Assembly (NCBI RefSeq): GCF_016808095.1 | Contig: NC_068974.1 | Location: 19,948,825 to 20,012,824, forward strand | Length of the DNA: 64,000 nt | Direction of reading: 5' to 3' | Source: Vigna angularis | Lineage: Eukaryota > Streptophyta > Magnoliopsida > Fabales > Fabaceae | Shown here: positions 23,060 to 34,650 of the stretch, piece after piece | Position numbering within the stretch: position 1 is the stretch's first letter | Layout: each line of letters opens with the position of its first letter | Translations under genes and position numbers: made by a program | The notes under the pieces: generated by a model | Databases searched by the model: none | What the model saw: only the letters and a program-made list of their open reading frames with translations | Told to the model about the DNA's origin: nothing

Positions 23060-23765
23060 TTTGGAATGAATCTTCCTAAATATTCTACATCAAATGTTTA
23101 GGATCACCCAGGAACTTCTAAGCATAGAGAGGTGAAATATTGGATGTATCTTTGTAAAATCTAACAATTGAAGTTTATAAACAACATTCCCAATCTTCTT
23201 AATTATCTCAGATGGCCCAAAATACCGAAGGCTCAATTTTTGTTCTTTCTTAAAACAATGAAATGTTTCTATATGACTATAATTTCATCAATGCTAGGTC
23301 CCCTACCTTTAACTGTATATACCTCCTCTTTTTATCCACCTGCAATTTCATGTAGTTCTACGAATGATGTAGTTTTTTTTTCAAGTTTTGTTAACATCGC
23401 ATCACAAGCTTTTAGACAGTCTTGGAGATATGTTGGATCATGTCACTATGTTCATATCTAATGATAGAAGGTGGTGATTTTCCATACACGGTCGGATAAG
23501 GAGACATGCCAATGTTGTGATGGAATGAAGAGTTATATCAATACTGATGAGCCCATAGCAACATATTCATCCAATCCTTAGTATGATCAAAGACAAAACA
23601 CCTTAAGTACATTTCTAAGGTTTTGTTTAAATTCTCAGTTTGACCATCTGTATGGAGATCCTGGTGCCTTAAGATTTAAACAATTATTTCCAAAAATTGC
23701 TGACAAACACCTTATCCTGATCCTATGCAATGGACTTTGGAAACCCATATAGTACGAGCATGTTT
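23060..23765 (-). pseudogene. Ty3/gypsy integrase remnant
   Basis: Minus-strand translation in changing frames gives integrase landmarks: 'DQDKVFVSNFWK' (core), 'DGQTENLNKTLEMYLRC', 'KDWMNMLLWAH', 'YNSSFHHNIGMSPYPTVYGK', then the C-terminal 'LRYFGPSEIIKKIGNVVYKL' and 'IHPIFHLSML'. This is the order of a chromovirus-type gypsy integrase. Several stops and frameshifts mean it is a fossil. No LTRs were recognised nearby. Confidence 0.78.
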
Positions 23766-23796
23766 AGCAATGCAAAATTTACACATCAGTTTAATT

Positions 23797-24400
23797 TCAA
23801 ACCATAAGTTGAAACAATATAAGGATGCACATATATTGATTGATCATAGACCACAAATCAATGATCCAAGAGTCCATGTCACAAGCATTAAGTGAAGAAC
23901 AAATGAAAGCTTTACCAGTCTTGGATTTCTCATTAGGTGAATGATCAACATGAAAACTTACATTCACTTCCACTGACGAATATTGATCATATTGGAGTAT
24001 ACTGATGAGTTTTTCACATTGTTCAGTTCTAAGATCTGGCACCACAGATCTTGATGAGTTTGTAATTGTTTTGTCAATTATTTCGTAGAACATTAGAAAA
24101 AGTTCTATTAATATTAGGTGAGAGATCCATCAATAGAATTTGAGATTTAACAATAGTAAAATACTAATTTAAACCAGTCAAGAATCTAATTGCATAATTT
24201 AAATAGTTATAGTGTCTTGCATTTTTTATAACAACATAGGAGCATTTTACATGACATGCACAACTAGGCATTGGCATACAGGTTTCCAACTCTTCCTATA
24301 GAATTTTCAATTATGAAAAGAACTCAGTTACTGTGCGTGAACCTTCCTTGAGTGAGTAAATTTCTGGTTGGAATTCTAAAATGTCATATAAATTTCTTTC
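23797..24400 (-). pseudogene. Copia gag and protease remnant
   Basis: Minus-strand pieces of a legume-type copia gag ('LKEGSRTVTEFFS', 'NARHYNYLNYAIRFLTGLN', 'VKSQILLMDLSPNIN') followed by 'TGKAFICSSLNACDMDSWIID', where the protease DSG motif is damaged. It belongs to a different element from the gypsy integrase next to it. Confidence 0.65.
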
Positions 24401-25645
24401 TCCAAGAACACAATACTATGCCCGATTGATTCAGTCACTGAATTCATTAGAAAGTAAAAACACGTAATGAATTGTGAAATGTGTAGAGTAAAATTAATAA
24501 TAGTAGGGTTAATAAGGTAATCAATAATACCCTACTTACTTTGGAGAGAAATGCCTAGAAAAAAATTATAAAAGTAAAACAGATAGCAAAGAAAAAAAGC
24601 TACAGCCTAATGCATAGAAAATAAAAACTATGCTAATTTTGCTATCCTATTGTGGTGATGGAAAAGGTTACTATGGTTTTCGATTTTAAATTTCAAAACT
24701 ATGCAAAAAGGTAAAAATGTTGACTTCTCTGGAAGCATGCAAAATTTTATACTCCGAGAATTTAATTTCCACAACTACCGGTTCCTAACAAATTGTTTAA
24801 GAGCATTTTGAAATAAATGACAAACAATTGCATACGGGACAAAAGAAAACTTGGTTTAAATCAAACTTAATCTCACAAAAACCAATTTGTAATAGAGATT
24901 CAACACTCACTTATATATTTTATTCTAGTCATATTGAAACAAATATAAGTGAAATTTGGTTCTCTTGATAGTCAATCATGAATCATGAAATCCATAACTG
25001 CAGTGAGAGGACCCTAGAGGATGAGTTAAGATCTATACAATTAGCATAGAAAATATTGTAAAGCACAGTCTAACAAATTAGTTTGAAGAAACACAAATAC
25101 GATATATAGATCTAGCCTTCAATCAAACATCAACCTAAACTTTATCATAGTTACAAAAGCCTTGATGTATTACGATTACAAAAGCCCTCAAGGGTGAAAA
25201 ATGTGAATGTTAATAATATTTTCTAGGGCCCACATAAATTCACTAACACAATAATTATAGAAGTGGCTCTCTAAAAAATTTCCCCTTAAAATCCGGAATA
25301 GGGTAAGATGACCAAAAGTCACTTGACTAAAATAAGTCAAAGACAAATGCAGGCCATGCATAAAGAATAACATGGTTCATTATTTATCAAGTATATATAC
25401 CCTAGACAAAGGCATTTGGAAGCAAGCATCTGCTTAGTACGAACTTCCAAGTTGTATCTATTTCTTCACGTTGAATGCCCCCTCGTCTGTTTATCATATA
25501 AAATAGATAAGATTAAACACAAAACAGACAGAATCAGCATTTTCTTAGATGAGAACAAATATGTGATATATAGCACATCACCAAAATTTTGGATCCGCTT
25601 CGTAAATCAAAAATGAAAATCTTACATGAAGACAAACGAGGAAAC
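24401..25645. other. Spacer with no recognised gene
   Basis: AT-rich DNA. I see no coding block, tRNA or clear repeat end in it. The short open frames have no recognisable domain. Confidence 0.4.
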
Positions 25646-25861
25646 TGTTAGAATGATTATACCTATGTATCATCATTAAGCCTACTAAAGGGTAGTGTGC
25701 TAGTCTAGTATCTAGAGTAGTACTTATGTCTGCACCTAGGTGTTTAGAGCAGACCCTTAATCTTCCATGTATATTTGTATTAGAACTTTATTATAAATAG
25801 ATGAAAGTGAGAGGGATCAATTAGGCCCTCTAGAAATATATTTTCTATTCTAATCTAAACA
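25646..25861 (+). repeat. Copia-type 5' LTR (host of nested stack)
   Basis: 216-bp LTR starting TGTTAGAATG and ending TCTAATCTAAACA, followed at once by TGATATCATAGC (25,862-25,873), close to the tRNA-Met primer site TGGTATCAGAGC. The leader continues to 25,980, is interrupted by the TRIM and resumes at 29,628. No matching 3' LTR was found in the window. Confidence 0.72.
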
Positions 25862-25980
25862 TGATATCATAGCAGGTTGTCGGGGTCTCTTCCTATTGTC
25901 TTTGTTGTCGCCGTGGCCGGTGGCCGCCACCGCCGACGGCCTTAAAAATTTGTCTTTTCTGCAATAAGCAATCATGTTCT

Positions 25981-26180
25981 TGTTGGGTCTATCATGGAGG
26001 GGGTTCGCAGTAGAGACACAAACACCAATGAGATATGAGTTCAATCATATAAGGGACTGACACCACTCTCTACCCAAAACCTTAAGGCAATGGGTTAATG
26101 GATCTTTCACCTTTATATAATGCTCTACTTTATCATTTCTATCCAATGTGGGACTTAGACTCACACTTGGATTCCCAACA
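25981..26180 (-). repeat. TRIM 3' LTR
   Basis: 200-bp LTR with perfect 7-bp inverted ends TGTTGGG/CCCAACA. Its block 'ccactctctacccaaaacc' reappears in the other LTR near 29,518. Confidence 0.85.
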
Positions 26181-26302
26181 ATCTCCCCCTCAAGGGTGAG
26201 TCCCTTCCACATTGGTACAGTCCCCCTCCAACGGAAACATTCCCAACCACGAGTACCTCTTTGTACCACTGTTCATCTTAACGGGACATACTTACCTGGA
26301 AC

Positions 26303-27163
26303 CACTAGTGCAAAAATAGCGTATAACGTCACGCGTTCAACATCTAACCACTCAATAGCCAACGTTAAAAATGATCAGTGGCAATTTTGTAAATAAATGC
26401 AATTATTAAACGTCGTTTAGAATTATAATTCGACGTAAAAGGATATAAAACATCGAATGTCTCAACGTTAGACTTCAAAATGCTAATGAATTCAATAAAA
26501 ATTTGAGCGGGAGATTGAAAATTCATTCACTTTATCTTAGCGCGAGACCCTCTTTTCTGCTCAAACTTTTCTCAAACAAAGTTTGACGATCATCACATGT
26601 AATCTTTCTTTCATTTGATACAAATGCATATTAATTAACTACTTTAGGAATGATTTTTGTTTTGTTTTCACTGGTTATTTTCGTGTTCTCGTCCTTCATA
26701 GGCGCATTCTGGTGGCAACACTTTATTCCGATGAACCCACCTTTTAAAGGTTAGTTTTCGTTTTCGTTTTGAAGAACTTATTTGTTGAACTTGTTTGTTA
26801 TTTTTTCTTGTTGAACTTGTTTATTGTTGTTGTTTGGTTGAACTTGCTTGTTGTTGTTGTTTGATTGAACTTGTTTGTTGTTTGTTATTGTTATTTGTTG
26901 ATTCTATATTACCGTTCATAGTTATACTTTTCAGGTATAGTAGAGTTGTAAAAAAGGATTACCATTAATTTAAAAAAATAAAAAAAAATTGATTAACGTC
27001 TCGACGTTAAATTAATGTTGTATATTGACAAAATTTGATGTTAAATTAACGTCGAATGTTTTAAATTGGACGTCAATTTAATGTCTCCCAATATGACGTC
27101 GTTCTCGAATTTGACGTGAAAAGCCAAAAAGTATTTGATGTTGTATGCTATTTCTTACTAGTG
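26303..27163. mobile_element. Small non-autonomous CACTA element inside the TRIM
   Basis: 861 bp starting CACTAGTGCAAAAATAGC and ending in the inverted form GCTATTTCTTACTAGTG (one base changed), flanked by 3-bp duplications aac (26,300-26,302 and 27,164-27,166), the CACTA hallmark. The ends share 'aacgtc/gacgtt' subterminal words. No coding capacity. It splits the TRIM interior cleanly between 'cttacctggaac' and 'ccttcgcc'. Confidence 0.85.
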
Positions 27164-28129
27164 AACCCTTCGCCAGGAAGACTTTCAATACAGGGACCAT
27201 TGTACTCATCTTGAGCCAGTCACAAAGACAAACCATCGGTTCTGATATCACTATTGGGTCTATCGAGGAGGAGGTTGATGGAGGTCGCACCCCGTACAAA
27301 TTTGATGTGCATTAAGAATGCAGTATAGTGCTAGGAAGTGACTCCTAGGTCGAACACGTAGTGAGGGGTTGATGAAGAGTTTGTAAATGCGGATGAACTT
27401 AAATAAGATACGAATGCAAACAGAAATGTAAAAACGGGTTCAAATAGAGAATAAAAACGGTTTGTCATTAATTCAATTACATGCTTCCAATCAGAGATTA
27501 ACGACAATTACACACTACTCTGATCCAAATCCAACATGAATTACCCAACTAAGCGAAGGGTAATCCGGTCTTCAAAATTACAAACTAAGTGAATGCAATT
27601 CACAAATTCAATCAGTCCTGGATCATACAACCTAATCAACTAAGCGAAGATTAAACACCGATGAGGCAACTAAGCGTATACCCAATCGCAAACACAAAAC
27701 AGATCGAATATTGAGCCAAATCAGAGTATCGACATGACAGTTAAAGTGCAAGAGTCTCATGAATATACTACTCTAACCTCTAATCCAACATGAATGAATA
27801 AACTAAGCGAAGACAAATCATGCTATCATAACTGCGAACTAAGCGAACACAATACATCCATTCGATCCAATGTGTTCTATACAGATTGATCAACTAAGCG
27901 AATATGCAATCACCAATTGGGCAACTAAGCATATACCCATTGCAAGACCACAATCACATTTCATACAATGTCAGGCAGAGCAGTATAAACATAAGTATAG
28001 TCCAAAAATCTCAAGGAAACAGTGTAATTTTCCTAGTGTCCAACCAAAACTTAATTAAACTTCCATCAAATGAAATTAGATGCAACAAAACATATTACAA
28101 TGAATAAAAATGAAATTTATACAGTAAAA

Positions 28130-28530
28130 ACGAAACTGTTACAGTAAATACGAAACTACTACAGTAAATACAAAAATACAGAAAAATGAAAATACAGAAA
28201 ATAGTAAATACAGAAAACAGTAAAACAGAAATTAAAATTACAGCAATACATAATTATTGCAGTACAGAAAATACAGAATTTCAGAATTACAAAATTACAG
28301 CAGTACAGAAAATAGAAAATACAGAAAACAGTAAAATAGAAAATAGAATTTGCATAATACCGAAACAGAATCAGATTTGCAGAAAACAGAAATTGCAGAA
28401 TATCAGTAACAGAATACAGAAACGAAAATACAACAGTAATATAGAAAACAATAAATACAGAAAACAGAAAAACAGAAAAACGAAAATACAGCAGAATTTA
28501 ATTACAGCAGCATAAAAACAGAAACAAATT
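28130..28530. repeat. Low-complexity (acagaaaat)n region
   Basis: Irregular short repeats of 'acagaaaa', 'acagtaaa' and 'gaaaatacag' over about 400 bases. The open frame across it is an artefact of the repeat. Confidence 0.75.
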
Positions 28531-28954
28531 TATTCATCATCAAATATCTTAAATTGCAAGAGAAAGGAAAAGAAATTGGAACCAGAATTGAAGTTGGAAA
28601 GGAAACCTTAGCATAGCTTCTACAAAACACCCCTTAAAGGGGGAAGAAGAAGAACTTTCCTACTCTACATTTTTTTGAACGTAAGAACCCAAGGAAGAAG
28701 AAGTTCCCATTCCAATTCTGATTTTTGGTCTTAAAGACCTAAAATTCCAATTATGCCCTTTCCATTTTGGCCTAATTACAAATTTGTCCCAAATTACATT
28801 GAAATGGAATTCAAATGCAAATTACAATGAAATAAAATAAGAAAAATTGCAATATAAATGATGTGGCATCTCTCTTTAAGTCCCAAAATAAAATTCCAAA
28901 ATTGCCCTAAAAATAATAATAGGAATAATTAAGCTCAAATAATTCAAATATTAA

Positions 28955-29325
28955 GAGGTGAATTTTTGTTTAGTACCCGGTTTTAAAAATGAAGACATTG
29001 AGTCCTTATGTTGTGAAAAGTATATGAATAAGGTCGACAAAGAAAGAACAAGTTCAACAAATCATCAAAGAAAAAGCTGAACAAGAGAGAGAAAAAGTTG
29101 CACAGCAAAAGAGAGAAGAGAAAAAGTTGGACAGCAAAAGAGAGAAGAGAAAAAGTACGGCCACATCAACATGGACTTAACACTGTTGCTGTCAACTTAA
29201 CGGACATGACCTTATTCATACACTTTTCATAACATAGGGACCCAATGTCTTCATTTTTAAAGCCGGGTACTAAACAGAAATTCACCTCTTAACATGAGGA
29301 CGAAGTAAGCATTTAAGCCTTAATT
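28955..29325. mobile_element. Long-TIR MITE
   Basis: Arms 28,955-29,033 and 29,212-29,295 are inverted copies ('gaggtgaatttttgtttagt' against 'aaacagaaattcacctct', and 'atgaagacattgagtcc' against 'gggacccaatgtcttcat'). The core 29,040-29,160 holds 'gagagaagagaaaaag' repeats. The outermost left end is lost; the right end runs to 'aagcatttaagcctt'. A half copy lies at 34,062-34,290. Confidence 0.7.
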
Positions 29326-29627
29326 AAAATATGAATTATTGATCAAATTAAGCCCAAATAGCAAAATTAAGATAATAATGGACAATTAAGAACAATTCAC
29401 TAATTAATTTTGGTGCAAAAAGCTAAGTGAATAATAGAAATAACTGACTCATCAGAGGTTCACCGAGGAGACACAAACACCAATGAGATATGAGCACAAC
29501 CATATAAGGGATTGACACCACTCTCTACCCAAAACCTTAAGGCAATGGGTTAATGAGTCTTTCACCTTTATAAACTCATTTTTATCCAATGTGGGACTAG
29601 ACTCACACTTGAATTCCCAACAGTTCT

Positions 29628-30288
29628 TCTAATCTCATTATCTGAAGTATTGTTTTCCTTGTTTCCCATTGTTCACCGTCGTCTACCTTCTGTTCCCATC
29701 TCTGTCAGCACAATTTAGTTTGGCGACCAGCAGATCTAGATCGCCTCCTCAAGTGGTGACCAACCCCGCCAGAATCAGCGCAAACCTCTCATCCACGTGC
29801 CACCTATCTCCAGCAAAATCTCGGGCGCATGTTCGTCACACGCCACCTTCCCGGTGTCAGAATCGCACTACACCATTGTCGGTTGTGTCGCCAAACCTCC
29901 CTCTCTATTCTAAACCTCTATAGCAGCCACACCATAACAAAAGTCATGTGGTAATATTGTGCTAGCTTTTCGCGACACCCTTCCAAGCATCCATTGCAAG
30001 TGGATTGCGAATTCGCCCTTGCGACAACCCTTTGCGACCTAGGAGGCATCAACCAAAGAAAATAATTGAGAAATCCCAATTTCTCTACAAAACCCTAAAA
30101 TCAAAAATCCCCAAATTTTTTTATGTTTTTGTTCTACAAGTCAAATCCATGGAGACCTCTATCATCGTTTTCCAGTTCTGAAGCTATGAATATATCTAGT
30201 GTGCAAGAAAGTAATTCGGTTTGGAGTCACTAGCGGCAAATGTAGTCCCCTTGTCAAATCCACACAATGTCTCTCAATGAAGGTCACA
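29628..30288 (+). other. Resumed copia leader and start of a gag remnant
   Basis: Continues the leader cut at 25,980. GC-richer text, then near 30,150-30,235 a frame giving 'SSSEAMNISSVQESNSVW' before stops, similar to the start of copia gag proteins. It breaks off where the LTR at 30,289 begins. Weak assignment. Confidence 0.4.
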
Positions 30289-31582
30289 TGATAACAGGTG
30301 ATTTCACTGTTATTTGAGAGTAAATTTTGATAACAAATGAACCCTTTTTGACTTAGAAACTTGTTTGTTCTCTTGTTTTTAGTTTATTTTGATGAATAAG
30401 AGATTTGAGGTTATAGTTGAAGATTTTATCACTAAATTCCCTTGATTTTGTAGGAAACTGGGATGAATTGGAAGAGGAGTTAAATGTTAACAAGTTGGAA
30501 CCTAGAAATGACAGAAAGAGCATCACAAGAGAAAGTTGCTAAAGGTCGCATGACGCTTGGGCGCCCTGTTATGGGGCCCTCAACGTAGGAGCCTCACAAT
30601 CACGCTTGGGCGCCCTCTTTGGGATGCTGAGCGCCAACTGATATGTAACATCTCACGCCTGGGCGCCCTAAGTGGGGCGTTGAGCGGTGTCAACATTGGC
30701 CCATGATCCAATTCAACCCTATTTAAGGATTTGCTCAACCTAAAAAGAGTATCTTTTGCAAAATTAACACAAATTCAGATTTTCTTCAATTCACTAAAGG
30801 CAGAAGTGGATGCGGAAGCTCTCATCTTCAGTTTTTAGGGTTTTTTCTATCTTTTTCATTCCATTGTTCATCTAGTTTCTCCATGACGATGGGGAACTAA
30901 ACCTTATTTGTTGTTGGAGGATGATGTAACCTTGTGAACTCTCATGTATTTGAATTGATTTTAATTACATATACTTCTTTCATTAATTGTTAGGATAATT
31001 CTTCTTCGCTCAATGCTTGTTATGTTTAACTCATTCATGGCATGATGTATGATTTGCATGAGTACCGGGAGGTATCTTACAATTCAGGTTCTGGAGAATT
31101 ACTCCCAAAATCAGTATTGCTCAGGGATGGGGCTATGAGTTTTGGTCATCTTAACCTCTTAATCGTAATGCAGAATTAATTATTAGGGATGCAAGGGATT
31201 GTGGTCTAGTAATTAAGGATAGACTTTCTTCACCGAGGGATCAGGTTTTAAGTAATTTAGAGAGTGATGTTAACAATTGAATGAAGAAGATGAATTCATA
31301 TATGCATGAGAGTAAACTAGGTGAAATCTAAACCCCAACAACATATTCATACCATATTCAATATCATCCATTCACATTTGTGTTTCTTTTTCAATTGGTC
31401 CAAAGTGCATTCATATTTACTTTCTTGTTTTGCATTCAAAATTCCAAACTGTTCTTCAAAAGTCTTAATTAGTTAAGTAATTACATAACTATCTAGTGTC
31501 GTGAGTCTCTTGGGAAACGATACTTGGTCTTACCATTTATTATTACTTGATACGATTCGGTACACTTGCCAATATCTTAACA
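30289..31582 (+). mobile_element. Athila-like solo LTR (copy 5, divergent)
   Basis: 1,294-bp LTR starting TGATAACAGG and ending ATCTTAACA. The flanks tcaca and taaca agree in 4 of 5 bases. Its motif array (30,540-30,690) uses the variant 'acgcttgggcgccct' in place of the GCTCAGCG form of the other copies, so it comes from another subfamily. The tail 'gatacttggtcttacc' and 'cttgatacgattcgg' are standard. Confidence 0.8.
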
Positions 31583-32572
31583 TAACACTTCTTCTTTACC
31601 CTCTTGCAGATTAACCTTTTTCCCTTTAGTGTTAAAATTGTCAAATTTGAATGAGCTTCAGGGTGTGTGTAAGTTTCACCTTTTTCGATGGGTGATGGAG
31701 AAAATTAGGATACTATGAGTCTATATGGTCTTCCTTTGAAGAATTCAGGTTGTGATGATATTCCATTTGCTTTCCAGATCGACTCCTTAGTCTCAATAGT
31801 TTTGTCACTCAACAACCATATGTGTCACTCGTAATAGCATCAATACCAGCATCATAGTCTTCTTCTTCCCTGCATACGGGTTCTTATTGCCTCTCAAATT
31901 TTGTCGAACCCTTGCATCTCTTGTGGAAAAGTCTTTTGAAGAGCCAGATCTTCCACTTTCACGGTATGTCATCGATTATCGTCAATTTCGTTGTTTACCG
32001 TGAGGGGAGTATGTGTCAGCTACTGTAGGCCCCATCAGTCAGTGTACAATCCTTGTAGTTTATCGCTTTCGGCCTCTATAGGCCCCATCAATTACTGATG
32101 GTAATTTATTCCCTGTAGTTTGTTGCTTTTAGCCATTATCGGCCTCATCCTTACTTTATGGCAATTTAGTCCCTGTAGTTTATTGCTTTCAACCACTACA
32201 GGCCCCATCAATTAGTGATAGCAATTTAGTCCCTACAGTTTGTTGCTTTTAGCTACTGCAGACCCCGTCCTTACTTGATAGCAATCTAATTCATGCAGTT
32301 TATTGTTGTCTACCACGGTTGGTCGTCATCCACTTTTGGTGGAAATCTACTTTATCAAATTCATCCTAGATGTCCATTGATATCCAATATTATTCTCCAT
32401 AAGTTGTTGGGAGTTATTCGTCAATTTGTGTTTCCACTTTTGCTATCTATTGACTACTGTCATTTGTTTGTCGCACACTCTTAAAGACGGGTCATATATT
32501 TTAGAAGGAATCTCTTTGGTTACGCTGGTTTGTGAGTCCAATTTGGTTTATAGACTTTCTGTAACACCCCAC
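31583..32572 (+). other. Possible copia 3' region with 60-bp tandem repeat
   Basis: No intact gene. A purine-rich 'gtgaggggagtatgtg' at 32,000-32,015 could be a polypurine tract. It is followed by about five imperfect tandem units of ~60 bp (32,017-32,318), each with 'aggccccatcaattactgat' and 'gtagtttgttgcttttagcc' like text. The remainder to 32,572 is unassigned. Confidence 0.4.
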
Positions 32573-33914
32573 TTTTTAAGGTGTCACAATGTAAAAACTT
32601 TTCTTCAAAATATTTCCATAAGACAATCCTTTAATACAATCAAACTTTATTTGATTAAAACATAGAAGCAAACCATAATTATAAACGTTGTCTGTTCAAA
32701 ACGACAATATCAATTAATCTTTTTTACAATAAAATACCAAGTCTGAAAACTTTTAAATAAAATAAATGATCATTCTCGAAATAAAGATCCCAACTCTCAC
32801 GTCAACTACTTCGATTCAGTCTTAACTACAACACCATCTACTTCGGTACAAGTACGATCATCGTAGGTGGAAACCACAACCACAACATGCAAGGGTGAGC
32901 AACCAAAAATATGATAACACACAATATATAATAATTATATTAGCTAACAGGAACCTGTTCTCACTAACAGGGCAATTTGAGTCGTCTTCCATCGCAACTT
33001 CCGACATATCTCCCCGACTTCTCAAGGAATTACGAGTAAAAACTTCGGTTAGGCGCACCCATCGAGCACTATACTCACACGAGTCGAAGTCATTTTGGGT
33101 GAGACATTCACATCCCCGTAGTTGGAAGTGACACTCGAATCACTTTCTCTAAATGAGAGTCCAACACAATATCACTGTAGCTCAGTACGAAAAGTTCATC
33201 CATGACCGGCCACAGTACAAGGAAATAACATAGTTTCATATTCACATCACAAATTCATACATATTCTCAATAACTAACATTGCTCACCAATCACAATATT
33301 TATTTCACCATTTTGAATAATATTATATTCACAATCGCTTCACTCATTCACCACAAGAATCCTAAGCATGATTCCCAAAATTTATAACACAATTCATACA
33401 TAGTCTCCACACCATATATCAACCCATCAATCCCAAGGTTTAAACACAATTCTAATTATATTACATACACACTAAGTCTCAATCATAAGTATTATCTCAT
33501 CACGACATAAAGTACCAAAGTAATTATTTAATTCAATTGAATAACACCATAATACAATCAACTTCAAGTGGTCTCATATGACATACAAAAGAACATCGGA
33601 CAATAGTCAAACATGACAAGCAAATAAAGTACAACCCATTAGGATTTAATTTTCTTCTCTTTGAGTAAAGAGAAGTTAACGCCACTGCATTCCGTTCACC
33701 GAGAAGAATCCCTCTACTTGCCCACACTTCCTTTCCAATTTTCTCTAAATCTATAATTACATTAATGGGACCCACCCAACCACCAAGGGAGCTTCGCCTT
33801 CATCTCTGCATGAGAGATTCACACATGTAACCTTTAAACCAATAGTTTCATCTTTGAGAAAAATGATAAAAACCCAACGTGGGTCCCGCACCTAATATAT
33901 ATGGATCTTGATAT

Positions 33915-34057
33915 TTTAACAACTAATTTTAATAACGTTTTGACAATGGGTCATGCGTCATTGTTTTATTGGTCTGTTTGAATTTGTTTTCAGAAAAATA
34001 TTTGAAATTAACCAATCACAAGCTTTCATGTTTGCATTGTCAAAAAGTTGTTAAAAA
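33915..34057. mobile_element. Short MITE with inverted ends
   Basis: About 143 bp. The left arm 'ttttaacaact...ttttgacaatg' has a 13-bp interruption; the right arm 'cattgtcaaaaagttgttaa' is its inverse. The core 'tcattgttttattggtctg' is non-coding. Family not identified. Confidence 0.55.
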
Positions 34058-34061
34058 AAAG

Positions 34062-34290
34062 GCTTAAATGCTTACTTCGTCCCCATGTTAAGACGTGAAT
34101 TTTTGTTTAGTATCCAGTTTTAAAAATGAAGACATTAGGTCCCCATGTGATGAAAAGTATATGAATAAGGTCCACAAATAAAGAACAAGTTCAACAAATC
34201 ATCAAAGAAAAAGCTGAACAAGAGAGAGAAAAAGCTCGACAGTAGAAGAGAGAAGAGAAAAAGTACGGCCACATCAGCATGGACTTAACG
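34062..34290. repeat. Half copy of the long-TIR MITE
   Basis: Matches the left arm and core of the element at 28,955-29,325, here with an intact end 'ggcttaaatgcttacttcg'. It stops at the TA microsatellite, so the right arm is missing. Confidence 0.65.
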
Positions 34291-34300
34291 TCGTTCATCT

Positions 34301-34303
34301 CTC

Positions 34304-34392
<89 letters not shown>
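34301..34392. repeat. (TA)n/(TG) microsatellite
   Basis: Alternating TA runs interrupted by TG at regular steps ('tatatgtatatatata'), ending in a short (AC)n. It explains the tyrosine/isoleucine-repeat open frame on the minus strand. Confidence 0.95.
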
Positions 34393-34395
<3 letters not shown>

Positions 34396-34650
34396 CACAC
34401 CTTTCCAATTGAAGAAACTTTCCCTAGATGCAAAATCCCCTCATGCAACTAAATAGAAAATAAAAACCACAAATCCCAAGAATAAAAATTCCTTCTTTGC
34501 AACAAAAGAAAAATACCACTCCCTTCAACAAAAGTGAATGACCACATTTAAAGCAACTACCGTGGGACCTACCTAATTCAATGCTCATGAAATAAACTCA
34601 CTTTCTCTATCTCTCACTCTTTCAAAGACCAATATATAAGCACACCCTTT

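Larger units (their letters stand above)
27276..29454 (-). mobile_element. Large solo LTR inside the TRIM 5' LTR
   Basis: 2,179 bp, TGATGGAGG...CTCATCA, with perfect gaggt duplications (27,271-27,275 and 29,455-29,459). No coding capacity. It contains repeated 'caactaagcgaa' words (27,550-27,950) and a long low-complexity 'acagaaaata' stretch (28,130-28,530). The size and TG...CA ends suit a gypsy-type solo LTR; the orientation is inferred only weakly. Confidence 0.72.
25981..29622 (-). mobile_element. TRIM (miniature LTR retrotransposon) with nested insertions
   Basis: LTRs of about 200 bp (25,981-26,180, TGTTGGG...CCCAACA; and 27,252-29,622 once the inserted 27,276-29,454 plus one gaggt copy is removed). 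Perfect gttct duplications flank it (25,976-25,980 and 29,623-29,627). Element sense has a tRNA-Met-like primer site, TGATATCAGAACC (27,238-27,250), and a polypurine tract, TTGAGGGGGAGAT (26,181-26,193). Without the small CACTA insertion the interior is only about 210 bp and encodes nothing, which defines a TRIM. It lies in the leader of the copia LTR above. Confidence 0.85.

Noticed and set aside
28186..28515. 109-codon Lys/Asn/Glu-rich frame
   Set aside because: Low-complexity acagaaaat repeats inside a solo LTR.
34191..34448. Tyr/Ile-repeat frame
   Set aside because: Translation of the TA microsatellite and MITE core.
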